Below, piece after piece: positions 36,874 to 45,382 of a stretch of 64,000 nucleotides of DNA. Location of the stretch: the NCBI GenBank assembly GCA_006226775.1, contig SBGD01000021.1:1-64000 (forward strand), in the 5' to 3' direction. Every line of letters starts with the position of its first letter. The stretch's first letter is position 1. The translations under genes were made by a program, and so were the position numbers. Under the pieces are notes generated by a model. It was not told the origin of the DNA and did no database searches. It saw only the letters and a list, made by a program, of their open reading frames with translations. This stretch comes from Paracoccaceae bacterium (GTDB lineage Bacteria; Pseudomonadota; Alphaproteobacteria; Rhodobacterales; Rhodobacteraceae).

Positions 36874-37596
36874 ATGCCCCCGATCTATGCCATAGGCGAC
36901 ATCCACGGCCAGCTTGCCATGCTGCGCCAGGCGCTCGACTGGATCGAGGCGGATGGCGGCGCGGCGGCGCAGGTGGTCTTTCTGGGCGACCTGGTGGACC
37001 GCGGTCCGGACAGCGCCGGCGTGCTCGAGCTTCTGTGCCGCGGGATCGACGCGGGGCGCGACTGGACGGTGCTGCTGGGCAATCACGACCGGATGTTCCG
37101 GCGCTTCCTCGACGCCGGGTCGCTGCATGACGGGCGCATCCTGTCGGGGCGCGGCTGGATGCACCCGGCGATCGGCGGGCCGATGACGCTCGCCTCCTAC
37201 GGGGTGCGCGCCAGCGAGGAGACGCCCACCGTCGAGATCCTGGCCCAGGCGCGCAACAAGGTGCCGCGGCGGCACCGGGACCTCCTGGCCCGGCTGAAGA
37301 CCCTGCACCGCGAACCCGGGCTGATCTTTGTTCATGCCGGCCTGCGCCCGGGGGTGCCCCTGCAGGCGCAGGAGGAGGATGACCTGATCTGGATTCGCGA
37401 CGAATTCCACGTGGTGACCACGCCCTTCGAGGCGCTCGTGGTGCATGGCCATACGCCGGTCGATGTGCCGACCCATTACGGCAACCGCGTCAACCTCGAC
37501 ACCGGCGCGGGCTATGGCCGGCCGCTGTCGGTGGGGGTTTTCGAGGGCGGTGAGGTCTTTGCCCTGAGCTCATCCGGGCGCGCGGCGCTGCTTTGA
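36874..37596 (+). CDS. Metallophosphoesterase, PPP-type serine/threonine phosphatase family
   Basis: Protein of 240 aa with all metal-binding blocks of the PPP family: GDIHGQ (about residues 8-13), GDLVDRGPDS (about 41-50), LGNHDRM (about 71-77), then the late HAGLRPG and VHGHTPVDVP. It could act on phosphoproteins or on diadenosine tetraphosphate; the length is close to small bacterial PrpE/ApaH-like enzymes. ATG at 36874 has GGAG 7 nt upstream. Single gene between the ser terminator and the saccharopine pair. Confidence 0.85.
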   Translation: MPPIYAIGDIHGQLAMLRQALDWIEADGGAAAQVVFLGDLVDRGPDSAGVLELLCRGIDAGRDWTVLLGNHDRMFRRFLDAGSLHDGRILSGRGWMHPAIGGPMTLASYGVRASEETPTVEILAQARNKVPRRHRDLLARLKTLHREPGLIFVHAGLRPGVPLQAQEEDDLIWIRDEFHVVTTPFEALVVHGHTPVDVPTHYGNRVNLDTGAGYGRPLSVGVFEGGEVFALSSSGRAALL

Positions 37597-37712
37597 CCCC
37601 CGCGACGGTGGCTTCTACGAAATGAGCGCTTCCGCGCGCTTTTCATCCGCCAGTGGCGCTGCGACGCCCTGCCGTTGACGCCGCTCCCGTGGCAGATACA
37701 GGACCGCGGGGC

Positions 37713-38840
37713 TCAGGTGTGATCGACGATGTCGAGGTGCTGCGTGAGCCTGCCGACCTCGGCCAGCCAGCGCTGCACCATCTCCGGCTCGGAGGGCGCG
37801 GCCTGGACCCCGGCGGGAAGCTCTCCGGCCATCGCCGCCTCGACCGCCAGCGAGACCGGCACCGAGACCAGCCGCGCCATCGCACTGCCCCGCGCGTCGC
37901 CCCAGGCATCCATCACGTAGGTCTTGTGCCAGACCGGCCCCGAGGCATCCGCCGCCTCGAGCGAGACGCAGAGCACCACGCGGTCAGGCTCATCCTCGCC
38001 ATAGGCGTTCTCGCCCCAGAAGGTATCGGACATCTCCTTGAGCCGCGCGTCGGAAGCGGTTTCGACCTCGGTGAACACGTCTTTCCAGGCCTCGGCCCAG
38101 CCATCCAGCCGCAGGGTGCCGCGCACGAAGGTGTCGATGCGCCAGGTCGGATCGAAGCGGTATTCCTCGATGAAGGGCAGGCTGTCGCGGTTGGGATAGA
38201 CCTCGAAGGTCTCGGGGCTGGGCAGCGGCGCGGTGTAATGGCCCAGCGCGTCCCAGGGCCGCGGCGCGGTGAACTCGCGAAAGTCGCGCAGCGATTTCGA
38301 CGGGCTTTTCAGCGCCTTGAGCACGCCCAGCGGCGACCAGGAGAACTTGTAGCGGAAAGGGTTGGGATGCTTCGGGATGCCGCCGCAATAGCTGAGGAAT
38401 TTCAGCGCGTTGGAGGCGTCGCAGCGCGGCGAGGTGCGATAGTCCGTCACCAGCGCATGGGCCATCAGGTGATCGATGCCGGGATCGAGCCCCACCTCGT
38501 TGACCAGGCTCACGCCCTTGATCTGGGCCTTGGCGTGCAAGCCGCGCATCTCGGGCGAGATATAGCTGGACGAGACGAAATGCGCGCCCTTGGCAATCGC
38601 CAGTTCGGCCAGCGGCACGTGCCAGTCGGCGGGCAGCATGGAGACCACGACATCCTCGGGCTGTAACTCGGCGCCCAGCCGGTCGATGTCGAAGACTTCG
38701 ATCCGCGGGGTCAGGTCGCCGACCGCATCGCGGGCCTTGTCCAGCGTCCGGTTCCAGACGGTGACCTCGTGCCCCGCCTCGATCAGCCGCCGCAACCCGG
38801 GGATGGCCGAGAGGCCGGTGCCGCACCAATGGATCGTCAT
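37713..38840 (-). CDS. Saccharopine dehydrogenase-like protein (glutamate-forming type)
   Basis: Rossmann-fold oxidoreductase of 375 aa. The N-terminal nucleotide site reads HWCGTGLSAIPGLRRLI, a variant of GxGxxG, and the central part NEVGLDPGIDHLMAH is a hallmark of saccharopine dehydrogenases. With the upstream gene, 4 bp away, it would carry lysine through saccharopine to 2-aminoadipate semialdehyde, or a related reaction. The start at 38840 (MTIHWCG) is preferred over 38897. Direction and cofactor are not visible from sequence. Confidence 0.8.
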   Translation of the reverse strand: MTIHWCGTGLSAIPGLRRLIEAGHEVTVWNRTLDKARDAVGDLTPRIEVFDIDRLGAELQPEDVVVSMLPADWHVPLAELAIAKGAHFVSSSYISPEMRGLHAKAQIKGVSLVNEVGLDPGIDHLMAHALVTDYRTSPRCDASNALKFLSYCGGIPKHPNPFRYKFSWSPLGVLKALKSPSKSLRDFREFTAPRPWDALGHYTAPLPSPETFEVYPNRDSLPFIEEYRFDPTWRIDTFVRGTLRLDGWAEAWKDVFTEVETASDARLKEMSDTFWGENAYGEDEPDRVVLCVSLEAADASGPVWHKTYVMDAWGDARGSAMARLVSVPVSLAVEAAMAGELPAGVQAAPSEPEMVQRWLAEVGRLTQHLDIVDHT

Positions 38841-38844
38841 GCTG

Positions 38845-39900
38845 TCATACCTCCCTGACGTGAACGTCGAAGTCTGCCTTGGCCCGGCCCCAGACACCAG
38901 AGGTCAAATCCCCCAGTTGCAGCAGCGAGGGCAGCAATTGCGCCGCGTAATCCTCGGAGCTTTCCACCGGCAGCATCGACGGCAGGTTGTCGATGGCGGT
39001 GACGTCGAGCGGCGGCGCGTCATGGACCCGCAGCGCCGGGGCGTCCCAGGTGGTGGTGCGGTCATAGACCTTGATCGGTGAGAAATCGCTGGTCGGATCG
39101 CAGGCAATATCGCCGATCACCGTGAGCCGGCGCGGCGCGGTTCTGGCAGTGGCGGGCACGAAAACCGGCGTGCCGGGGCGCGCGAGGATGCAGTTGAGAA
39201 AGATCGCGTGGTCCAGCACCTCGGGGAAGGGTCCGCCATTGGCGGTTTCGGCCATGTCCCAGCGGGTCGTCGCAACCCCCATGGCATCGCAGAGATCCGC
39301 CGCCCCGGTGCCGACCCGGCCCAAAGCGCCGATGACGATGGCCTCGGGGCGGGATTTGCCGGTGGCGCTGAGCAGGTCCTCGAGGTCTTCCTTCAGGTGC
39401 TGCGCCGAGGGGTGGGTGGCGACCGGCGGGCAAATACCGCCCGCCTGTTGCGCCGCCCAGCAGCGCAACGCGACCGCGGCACCGGCGAAGCCGGCCCAGT
39501 AGCCGAAGGCGGCGACGCGGCGGCCCTCTTCGTCGACCAGGTATTCGAGGTCGTAGAGCGTGCCGCCTCCGGCCCTGAAGCGCTTGAGCAGGATCTGCCC
39601 GTCGGGCTGGCCCTTGTAGGCATGGCCGAACAGGATGTGGCGGTGGACGAGCGGCGTGCCGTCCTCGGGCAATTCCTTGAGGCCGAAAACGATGGCATCC
39701 CGCGGCGCCTCGGGCCAGGCATTCTCGGGCGCGATGGCGCAGCCCGCCGCGCGGTAGCCGTCGATGGCAATGGCGCGGACCGCGCTGTCCTCGACCGTCA
39801 CCTCGATGCCTGCGGCGATCAGGTCCGCCGCCCCTTCCGGGGTCAGCCCGACCCGTTCCTCGTTGGCGCGCTGTTCGGCGCGGACCCAGAGATGTGTCAT
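38845..39900 (-). CDS. Saccharopine dehydrogenase (NAD, lysine-forming type; LYS1-like)
   Basis: Protein of 351 aa resembling fungal LYS1 and the lysine-ketoglutarate reductase half of LKR/SDH: WVRAEQRANEERVGLTPEGA at the N-terminus, FGHAYKGQPDG near 83, and the NAD site VIGALGRVGTGAADLC (about 196-211). It joins or splits lysine and 2-oxoglutarate. Start at 39900 (MTHLWVRAE) fits the family; the frame extends to 39966. The paired genes suggest lysine breakdown by the saccharopine route, reported for some marine Rhodobacteraceae. Confidence 0.85.
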   Translation of the reverse strand: MTHLWVRAEQRANEERVGLTPEGAADLIAAGIEVTVEDSAVRAIAIDGYRAAGCAIAPENAWPEAPRDAIVFGLKELPEDGTPLVHRHILFGHAYKGQPDGQILLKRFRAGGGTLYDLEYLVDEEGRRVAAFGYWAGFAGAAVALRCWAAQQAGGICPPVATHPSAQHLKEDLEDLLSATGKSRPEAIVIGALGRVGTGAADLCDAMGVATTRWDMAETANGGPFPEVLDHAIFLNCILARPGTPVFVPATARTAPRRLTVIGDIACDPTSDFSPIKVYDRTTTWDAPALRVHDAPPLDVTAIDNLPSMLPVESSEDYAAQLLPSLLQLGDLTSGVWGRAKADFDVHVREV

Positions 39901-39910
39901 GGCAACTCCT

Positions 39911-40561
39911 TCAGATGAACGTGCGGGCATGGGCGCGGTCGGGCGCGGCCAGGTGCGGGATGGCATTGAACGAGGCCAGCATCATGTGGCCGTGGACGAA
40001 TTCGATCTCTGTCACCGAGGAATTGCGCACCTGGAACATGAGCCGCGTCATCTCGGGGATCTCGAGCGCCAGCACCTGGCGCAGCACCATCGAGATCACG
40101 CCGCCCGAGGTCACCACCAGCGCCCGGCCGCCGCGCGACAGGATGTCGTCCACCGCGCCGCGGGCCCGGTCCTCGAAGTCGGAAAACCGCTCGGGCGCGC
40201 CGGGGATGCGATCCTCGCGCCAGAGGTCGAGCAGTTGCGGGATGTGGCGGGTGAAATCCTCGGGCGTTTGCGGCGCGGTCAGGTCGTTTTCCGCCTCGGC
40301 CACGTTGGCGAGGGTGAAATAGTCGAATTCGTTCAGCCGCCGGTCGACCGTGGGCGCGGCATGGCCGATGCCCTGGGCGGTACCCACCTGGCGGGCCATG
40401 TCGCCGGTCCAGACCTGGTCGAAATGCGCCCGGGTGTCGCGCAGGTAATCGCCCAGCCATTGCGCCTGTTGCGCGCCGAGCGGGCTGAGACGGTCGTAGT
40501 CCTCGGCGGTGCGGGCGTGGGAATTGGCCTGGCCGTGGCGAACAAAGGTGATGTGGGTCAT
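39911..40561 (-). CDS. Histidine phosphatase family protein
   Basis: Protein of 216 aa of the phosphoglycerate-mutase-like branch: catalytic FVRHGQANS at residues 6-14, the second Arg/Glu region near VWTGDMARQ and RLNEFDYF, and the late VTSGGVISM in place of the usual VxHG: the second catalytic His is replaced by Ser in that block, so activity needs care. Sits 10 bp from the lysine-pathway genes on the same strand and may be co-transcribed. Substrate unknown. Confidence 0.85.
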   Translation of the reverse strand: MTHITFVRHGQANSHARTAEDYDRLSPLGAQQAQWLGDYLRDTRAHFDQVWTGDMARQVGTAQGIGHAAPTVDRRLNEFDYFTLANVAEAENDLTAPQTPEDFTRHIPQLLDLWREDRIPGAPERFSDFEDRARGAVDDILSRGGRALVVTSGGVISMVLRQVLALEIPEMTRLMFQVRNSSVTEIEFVHGHMMLASFNAIPHLAAPDRAHARTFI

Positions 40562-40620
40562 GGTCTGCCTATGTGCTCCTTCGGTCTTTGCTACCGGGCC
40601 TTGGCGCGGGTGGAAAGTGC

Positions 40621-40659
40621 GGGAGCCTCCGGCGGGAGTTTTTTTGGCAAGATGAAGGA
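40621..40659 (+). repeat. Dispersed GGAGCCTCCGGCG repeat, copy 1
   Basis: GGGAGCCTCCGGCGGGAG..., T run, then GGCAAGATGAAG. A second copy is at 53013-53049 with the same order of blocks. GGAGCCTCCGGCGGGAG can fold on itself. Located between the divergent histidine phosphatase and formate dehydrogenase genes. Confidence 0.75.
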
Positions 40660-40813
40660 GCGGGGCTCGCCCCGGTTCCCCGGTGCCGCCGAAAGCGGCG
40701 GGCCGGGCGGTATCGGAAACCTTGACGCCGCAATTCCCCGGGCAGGTGTCGGGATTGACCCTGCCCTGCCCCCTGTCCCATGGTGTAGATGGTCGCGACA
40801 GGAGGGACCGCGC

Positions 40814-43579
40814 ATGTCCGACAGGATCACGTTCACGCTTGACGGCCGCGAGGTCGAGGCCCTGCCGGGGCAGACCATCTGGGAGGTGGCCCATGGCCGC
40901 GGGCTGGTGATTCCGCATCTCTGCCACAAGCCCGCCCCCGGCTATCGCCCGGACGGCAATTGCCGCGCCTGCATGGTCGAGGTCGAGGGCGAGCGCGTGC
41001 TGGTCGCCTCGTGCATCCGCGAGCCTGCCCAGGGCATGAAGGTGACCACCGATTCGGCGCGCGCCAGGAGTGCGCGCCGGATGGTGATGGAAATGCTGGT
41101 CGCCGATCAGCCCGAGCGTGCGGCGGCGCATGATGCCTCGGCGCATCTGTGGGACATGGCCGAGGCGCAGGGTGTCACGGAAAGCCGCCTGCCGACGCTG
41201 GAGGCCGGGCGCATTCCGCTGCTCGACGACAGCCACGTGGCGATGCGGGTCAACCTCGATGCCTGCATCCAGTGCGGGCTGTGCGTGCGCGCCTGCCGCG
41301 AGGTGCAGGTGAACGACGTGATCGGCATGGCCGGGCGCGGCCACGATGCCTATCCGGTGTTCGATTTCGACGATCCGATGGGTGAGAGCACCTGCGTGGC
41401 CTGCGGCGAATGCGTGCAGGCCTGTCCGACCGGGGCGCTGATGGAGGCCTCTGTGCTGGACAGCGATCAGCAGGGCGACAGCCAGGATTTCGACGCGGAG
41501 GTACGCTCGGTCTGTCCCTATTGCGGCGTCGGCTGCCAGGTCTCGCTCAAGGTCAAGGACGGGCGCGTCAAATACGTGGACGGGGTGAACGGGCCGGCCA
41601 ACGAGGGGCGGCTCTGCGTCAAGGGGCGCTTCGGGTTCGACTATATCCACCATCCCCATCGCCTTACCAAACCCCTGATCCGGCGCGAGGATGCGCCCGC
41701 GAAGGGGCTGAACGTCGATCCCGACACCTGGCAGGCGGTGTTCCGCGAGGCCACCTGGGACGAGGCGCTGGATCTCGCCGCCCGGCGGCTGAAGGGGCGC
41801 GGGCGCGAGGTGGCGGGGTTCGGCAGCGCCAAGTGCACCAATGAAGAGGCCTACCTGTTCCAGAAGTTCATCCGCCAGGGCTTTGGCCACAACAACGTCG
41901 ATCACTGCACGCGGCTGTGCCATGCGTCCTCGGTGGCGGCGCTGATGGAGAACGTCGGGTCGGGGGCGGTCACCGCCACCTTCAACGAGATCGAGAATGC
42001 CGATGTCGCCATCGTCATCGGCGCCAACCCGGTCGAGAATCACCCCGTCGCCGCCACCTATTTCAAGCAGTTCGCCAAGCGCGGCGGCAAGCTCATCGTC
42101 ATGGACCCGCGCGGCGTCGGCCTCAAGCGGCACGCCAGTCACCGGCTGCAGTTCCGCCCCGGCGCGGATGTCTCGATGCTCAATGCGATCATGCATGTGA
42201 TCGTCGAGGAAGAGCTCTACGACCGGCAGTATATCGAGGCCTTCACCGAGAACTGGGAGGCCGAGAAGGCCCACCTTGCGCATTTCCCGCCCGAGAAGAT
42301 GGCCGAGATCTGCGGCATCGAGGCCGAGGTGCTGCGCGACGTGGCGCGGACCTTTGCCACCGCCAAGGCGGCGATGATCTTCTGGGGCATGGGCGTGTCC
42401 CAGCATATCCACGGCACCGACAATTCGCGCTGCCTGATCTCGCTGGCGCTGATGTGCGGCCAGATCGGTCGGCCCGGCACCGGGCTGCACCCCCTGCGCG
42501 GGCAGAACAACGTGCAGGGCGCCAGCGATGCCGGGCTGATCCCGATGTTCCTGCCGGACTACCAGGACGTGACCGATGACGGCGTGCGCCGGGCCTTTAC
42601 CGAGGTCTGGGAGAGCGGCGATTTCAGCGCCGAGAAAGGCCTGACCGTGGTCGAGATCATGGACGCGGTGCACGCGGGCCAGATCAAGGCGATGTATGTG
42701 CTGGGCGAGAACCCGGCAATGTCGGACCCGGACGTGGAACATGCCCGCGCCGCGCTGGCCAAGCTCGACACGCTGGTGGTGCAGGACATCTTCCTCACCG
42801 AGACGGCGAATTATGCCGATGTGATCCTGCCGACCTCGGCGTTCTACGAAAAGACCGGCACCGTCACCAATACCAACCGCCAGGTCCAGATGGGCCGCCG
42901 GGCGGTGATGCCCCCGGGCGAGGCGCGCGAGGATTGGGCGATCACCGTGGATCTGGCGCAGCGCTGCGGGCTGAACTGGACCTATACGCACCCCAGGGAG
43001 GTCTTCAACGAGATGGCGCTGAACATGAAGTCGCTGTCCAACATCACCTGGGAGCGGCTGGAGCGCGAGAATGTGGTCATGTACCCCTCGCTGTCGGACA
43101 CCGATCCGGGCCAGGCGGTGGTCTTCGGCGACGGCTTTCCGCGCGCCGAGGGCCGGGCCAAGTTCACCCCGGCCAGCATCATCCCGTCCGACGACCTGCC
43201 GGATGCCGAGTACCCGATGATCCTGACCACCGGGCGGCAATTGGAGCATTGGCACACCGGGTCGATGACGCGCCGCGCCTCGGTGCTCGACGCGGTGGAG
43301 CCCGAGGCCAATTGCTCGCTGCATCCCGCCACCCTGCGGCAGTTGGGGGTCGCGCCGGGCGGCATGGTGCGGCTGACCACCAAGCGCGGCACCATCACCC
43401 TGATGGCGCGCGCCGACCGGGCGGTTGCGCCGGACATGGTCTTCGTGCCCTTTGCCTATGTCGAGGCGGCGGCGAACATCCTGACCAACCCGGCGCTCGA
43501 TCCATACGGCAAGATCCCGGAGTTCAAGTTCTCGGCGGTCAAGGTCGAAAAGGCCGACGGGGCGGTGGCGGCGGAATGA
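40814..43579 (+). CDS. Formate dehydrogenase, catalytic (alpha) subunit
   Basis: Molybdopterin enzyme of 921 aa that oxidises formate to CO2. Domains in order: 2Fe-2S ferredoxin with Cys37, Cys50, Cys53, Cys67; an NADH-dehydrogenase-G-type region; two 4Fe-4S clusters (CIQCGLCVRAC and CVACGECVQAC); the CPYCGVGC cluster; and the molybdopterin domain with catalytic Cys in NVDHCTRLCHASS and the late TGRQLEHWHTG. ATG at 40814 behind AGGAGGG. No beta/gamma subunits or FdhD are nearby, so the electron acceptor is encoded elsewhere. The frame is open far upstream by GC bias only. Confidence 0.92.
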   Translation: MSDRITFTLDGREVEALPGQTIWEVAHGRGLVIPHLCHKPAPGYRPDGNCRACMVEVEGERVLVASCIREPAQGMKVTTDSARARSARRMVMEMLVADQPERAAAHDASAHLWDMAEAQGVTESRLPTLEAGRIPLLDDSHVAMRVNLDACIQCGLCVRACREVQVNDVIGMAGRGHDAYPVFDFDDPMGESTCVACGECVQACPTGALMEASVLDSDQQGDSQDFDAEVRSVCPYCGVGCQVSLKVKDGRVKYVDGVNGPANEGRLCVKGRFGFDYIHHPHRLTKPLIRREDAPAKGLNVDPDTWQAVFREATWDEALDLAARRLKGRGREVAGFGSAKCTNEEAYLFQKFIRQGFGHNNVDHCTRLCHASSVAALMENVGSGAVTATFNEIENADVAIVIGANPVENHPVAATYFKQFAKRGGKLIVMDPRGVGLKRHASHRLQFRPGADVSMLNAIMHVIVEEELYDRQYIEAFTENWEAEKAHLAHFPPEKMAEICGIEAEVLRDVARTFATAKAAMIFWGMGVSQHIHGTDNSRCLISLALMCGQIGRPGTGLHPLRGQNNVQGASDAGLIPMFLPDYQDVTDDGVRRAFTEVWESGDFSAEKGLTVVEIMDAVHAGQIKAMYVLGENPAMSDPDVEHARAALAKLDTLVVQDIFLTETANYADVILPTSAFYEKTGTVTNTNRQVQMGRRAVMPPGEAREDWAITVDLAQRCGLNWTYTHPREVFNEMALNMKSLSNITWERLERENVVMYPSLSDTDPGQAVVFGDGFPRAEGRAKFTPASIIPSDDLPDAEYPMILTTGRQLEHWHTGSMTRRASVLDAVEPEANCSLHPATLRQLGVAPGGMVRLTTKRGTITLMARADRAVAPDMVFVPFAYVEAAANILTNPALDPYGKIPEFKFSAVKVEKADGAVAAE

Positions 43580-43661
43580 GCCGCCCCGCCGCGGCTGTTT
43601 TTCGCACTGCGGGCGGTGCTGGGCGATTGTCACCGGCGCGGCGCAACCTTACTGTCGCGCC

Positions 43662-44429
43662 ATGCTGCAAGCGCTTCAGGACATCGGCTACCAGATCGCC
43701 TCGACCAACCATGCCGAAGCGATCGTGGCGCATGATTTCCCCGAGGAGATCGCAGAGCTTTGCGCGGCCCTCGCGGCGTTCCGCATCTCTGCCGTCGACC
43801 TGATTTCCAGCGGCGGCGGCGAGGCCGGCTCGACCCAGCGGTTGCGGCGGGATCTGGATGCCAAGGGCTGGCACAAGCACAATTTCCTGCAACGCTCGAC
43901 CATCGACGGGGTCGAGCGCGAGGCGATCAGCCACGAGATCGACCATGTGCGCCGAGGCGCCAGGGGCACGATCGCGCTGGAAATCGAGTGGAACAACAAG
44001 GATCCCTTCTTCGACCGCGATCTGGAGAATTTCCAGCGGTTGCATGCGCTCTCGGCGATCAGTTTCGGCGTGGTGGTGACGCGCGGCGCGACCCTGCAGG
44101 ACCGGATGACCGACCTGGTGGCCGATTGCCTTGCCACCCACGGGGTGACAGGCGAAGAGGGGCTGGCGGTCTTCGACATGAAGGAACGCACGACCCGGCA
44201 GCGCGACATCGTGGCGCGGGGGATGCGTGGCGGGCTGGGCTATCGCGATGCCTTTGCCAAGGCCTTTGTCGCCGACAAGTTCGGCACCGCGACCACCCAT
44301 TGGGACAAGCTGCGTGACCGCGTGCATCGCGGGGTCGGCAACCCCTGTCCGCTGATCCTGATCGGTATCGGCGTGGAGCGGGTGACGATGGGCGAATTGC
44401 CCGAGGTCGAAGAGGCGCGGTTGTTGTGA
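43662..44429 (+). CDS. BglII/BstYI-like type II restriction endonuclease
   Basis: Protein of 255 aa that I place in the BglII/BstYI endonuclease family. The catalytic-core pattern is ALEIEWNNKDPFFDRDLENF (about residues 106-125), matching the family's acidic/Trp block before an RD dyad. Enzymes of this family cut GATC-centred sites (AGATCT, RGATCY). It ends convergently with an MT-A70-type methyltransferase 150 bp away, as expected of a restriction-modification pair. Site specificity cannot be read from sequence. Confidence 0.78.
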   Translation: MLQALQDIGYQIASTNHAEAIVAHDFPEEIAELCAALAAFRISAVDLISSGGGEAGSTQRLRRDLDAKGWHKHNFLQRSTIDGVEREAISHEIDHVRRGARGTIALEIEWNNKDPFFDRDLENFQRLHALSAISFGVVVTRGATLQDRMTDLVADCLATHGVTGEEGLAVFDMKERTTRQRDIVARGMRGGLGYRDAFAKAFVADKFGTATTHWDKLRDRVHRGVGNPCPLILIGIGVERVTMGELPEVEEARLL

Positions 44430-44434
44430 GCGCC

Positions 44435-44566
44435 GCAGCCCCGGACCTGATCCGGGAGCCTGTCGCGGGCTTGGCCCGGGAGCCTGCCCCGAGCCCGATC
44501 CGGGAGCCTGCCCCGGACCTGATCCGGGGCCTCCAGGTTCGCCATGAGGCCCCGGATCAGGTCCGG
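44435..44566. repeat. 24-bp palindromic tandem repeat (four units) plus inverted copy
   Basis: Units of the type CCGGACCTGATCCGGGAGCC repeat with exact 24-bp spacing (GGG of GGGAGCC at 44454, 44478, 44502, 44526). An inverted copy, GGCCCCGGATCAGGTCCGGG, follows at about 44548-44566. The sequence lies between the convergent endonuclease and methyltransferase genes. Related palindromes are at 27948 and 53891. Confidence 0.85.
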
Positions 44567-44579
44567 GACTGCGGCGCGC

Positions 44580-45221
44580 TTACTCGGCCGCCACCGAGGA
44601 ATTGTAGGAGTAGGTCTTCCAGTCCGGCTTGTAGTCGTCGGATGCCTGGTTGCCCCAGACGGTCCAGCCGTCGCGCACGCCGCGGCCGAAAAGCTCCAGG
44701 TAGGGGCCCCAGCTGCACTCTTCGATCAGCTTGTACTGCTCGTCGGGCTTGCGGGAATGTTCGCGCTTGCGGGTCTGGATCATGTTGACCTGACGCCGCC
44801 CCGGCGCCAGCGTCCGGGCATTCTTGCCGCGCACGCCGAACAGCACGATCTCGGTCACGTTGCGGAAATAGAACCCCACGCCGCGCCCGTCCGAACCGCC
44901 ATCCTTGCGGATCTTGTGCCAGATCAGGTTCGACTTGTACTCGAACCCCCAGGCCGACAGCACGCGCAGCCCGTCGGGCAGCAGCGCGTTCGGCACCCAG
45001 AGATAGCAATGCGCCGCATCGGCCAGATGCGCCGCCACCGGCAGATCGCAGATCGCGTCGAGATCCAGCGTCGGATAGCGCGCCAGGCGCTTGTGCTCCG
45101 GCGCGACCTTGCCGGTGCGGTTGGTGAACCGCCAGGGCGGATCGGCCAGAACCGTGCCGAACCGTTGGCCAGCCAGAAAGTTCTCCAGATCTTGGGACGG
45201 GTCGGTTTGCATGTCGAACAT
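44580..45221 (-). CDS. MT-A70 family DNA adenine methyltransferase
   Basis: Protein of about 213 aa with the MT-A70 catalytic motif DPPWRF (about residues 28-33) and the family blocks WVPNALLPDGLRVL, YKSNLIWHKIRK and TEIVLFGVRGK. These enzymes put N6-methyl on adenine; paired with the neighbouring BglII-like nuclease it would protect host sites. Starts at 45281, 45221 and 45212 are all in frame; I choose 45221 (MFDMQTDPSQ) because the longest adds an atypical leader. No strong ribosome site decides it. Confidence 0.85.
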   Translation of the reverse strand: MFDMQTDPSQDLENFLAGQRFGTVLADPPWRFTNRTGKVAPEHKRLARYPTLDLDAICDLPVAAHLADAAHCYLWVPNALLPDGLRVLSAWGFEYKSNLIWHKIRKDGGSDGRGVGFYFRNVTEIVLFGVRGKNARTLAPGRRQVNMIQTRKREHSRKPDEQYKLIEECSWGPYLELFGRGVRDGWTVWGNQASDDYKPDWKTYSYNSSVAAE

Positions 45222-45382
45222 GTTGCGTGTCTCGGGCCAGGGAAGCAAGCGAACAATATGCGAACGGGTATGAAAGATCAATGAACGCCCGCCCCCCGGT
45301 GCCGGACGTTGTGGGCGGGCAACAGAGCGGGCATTTGACGAAGGCCGGGTTTCGGGTTTGACTGGCGCCGACAGGAGGTCCC

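Noticed and set aside
39911-43633. Minus-strand open frame of 1240 codons covering the formate dehydrogenase gene
   Set aside because: Only its last 216 codons (histidine phosphatase from 40561) are real; the rest is the antisense of the formate dehydrogenase.
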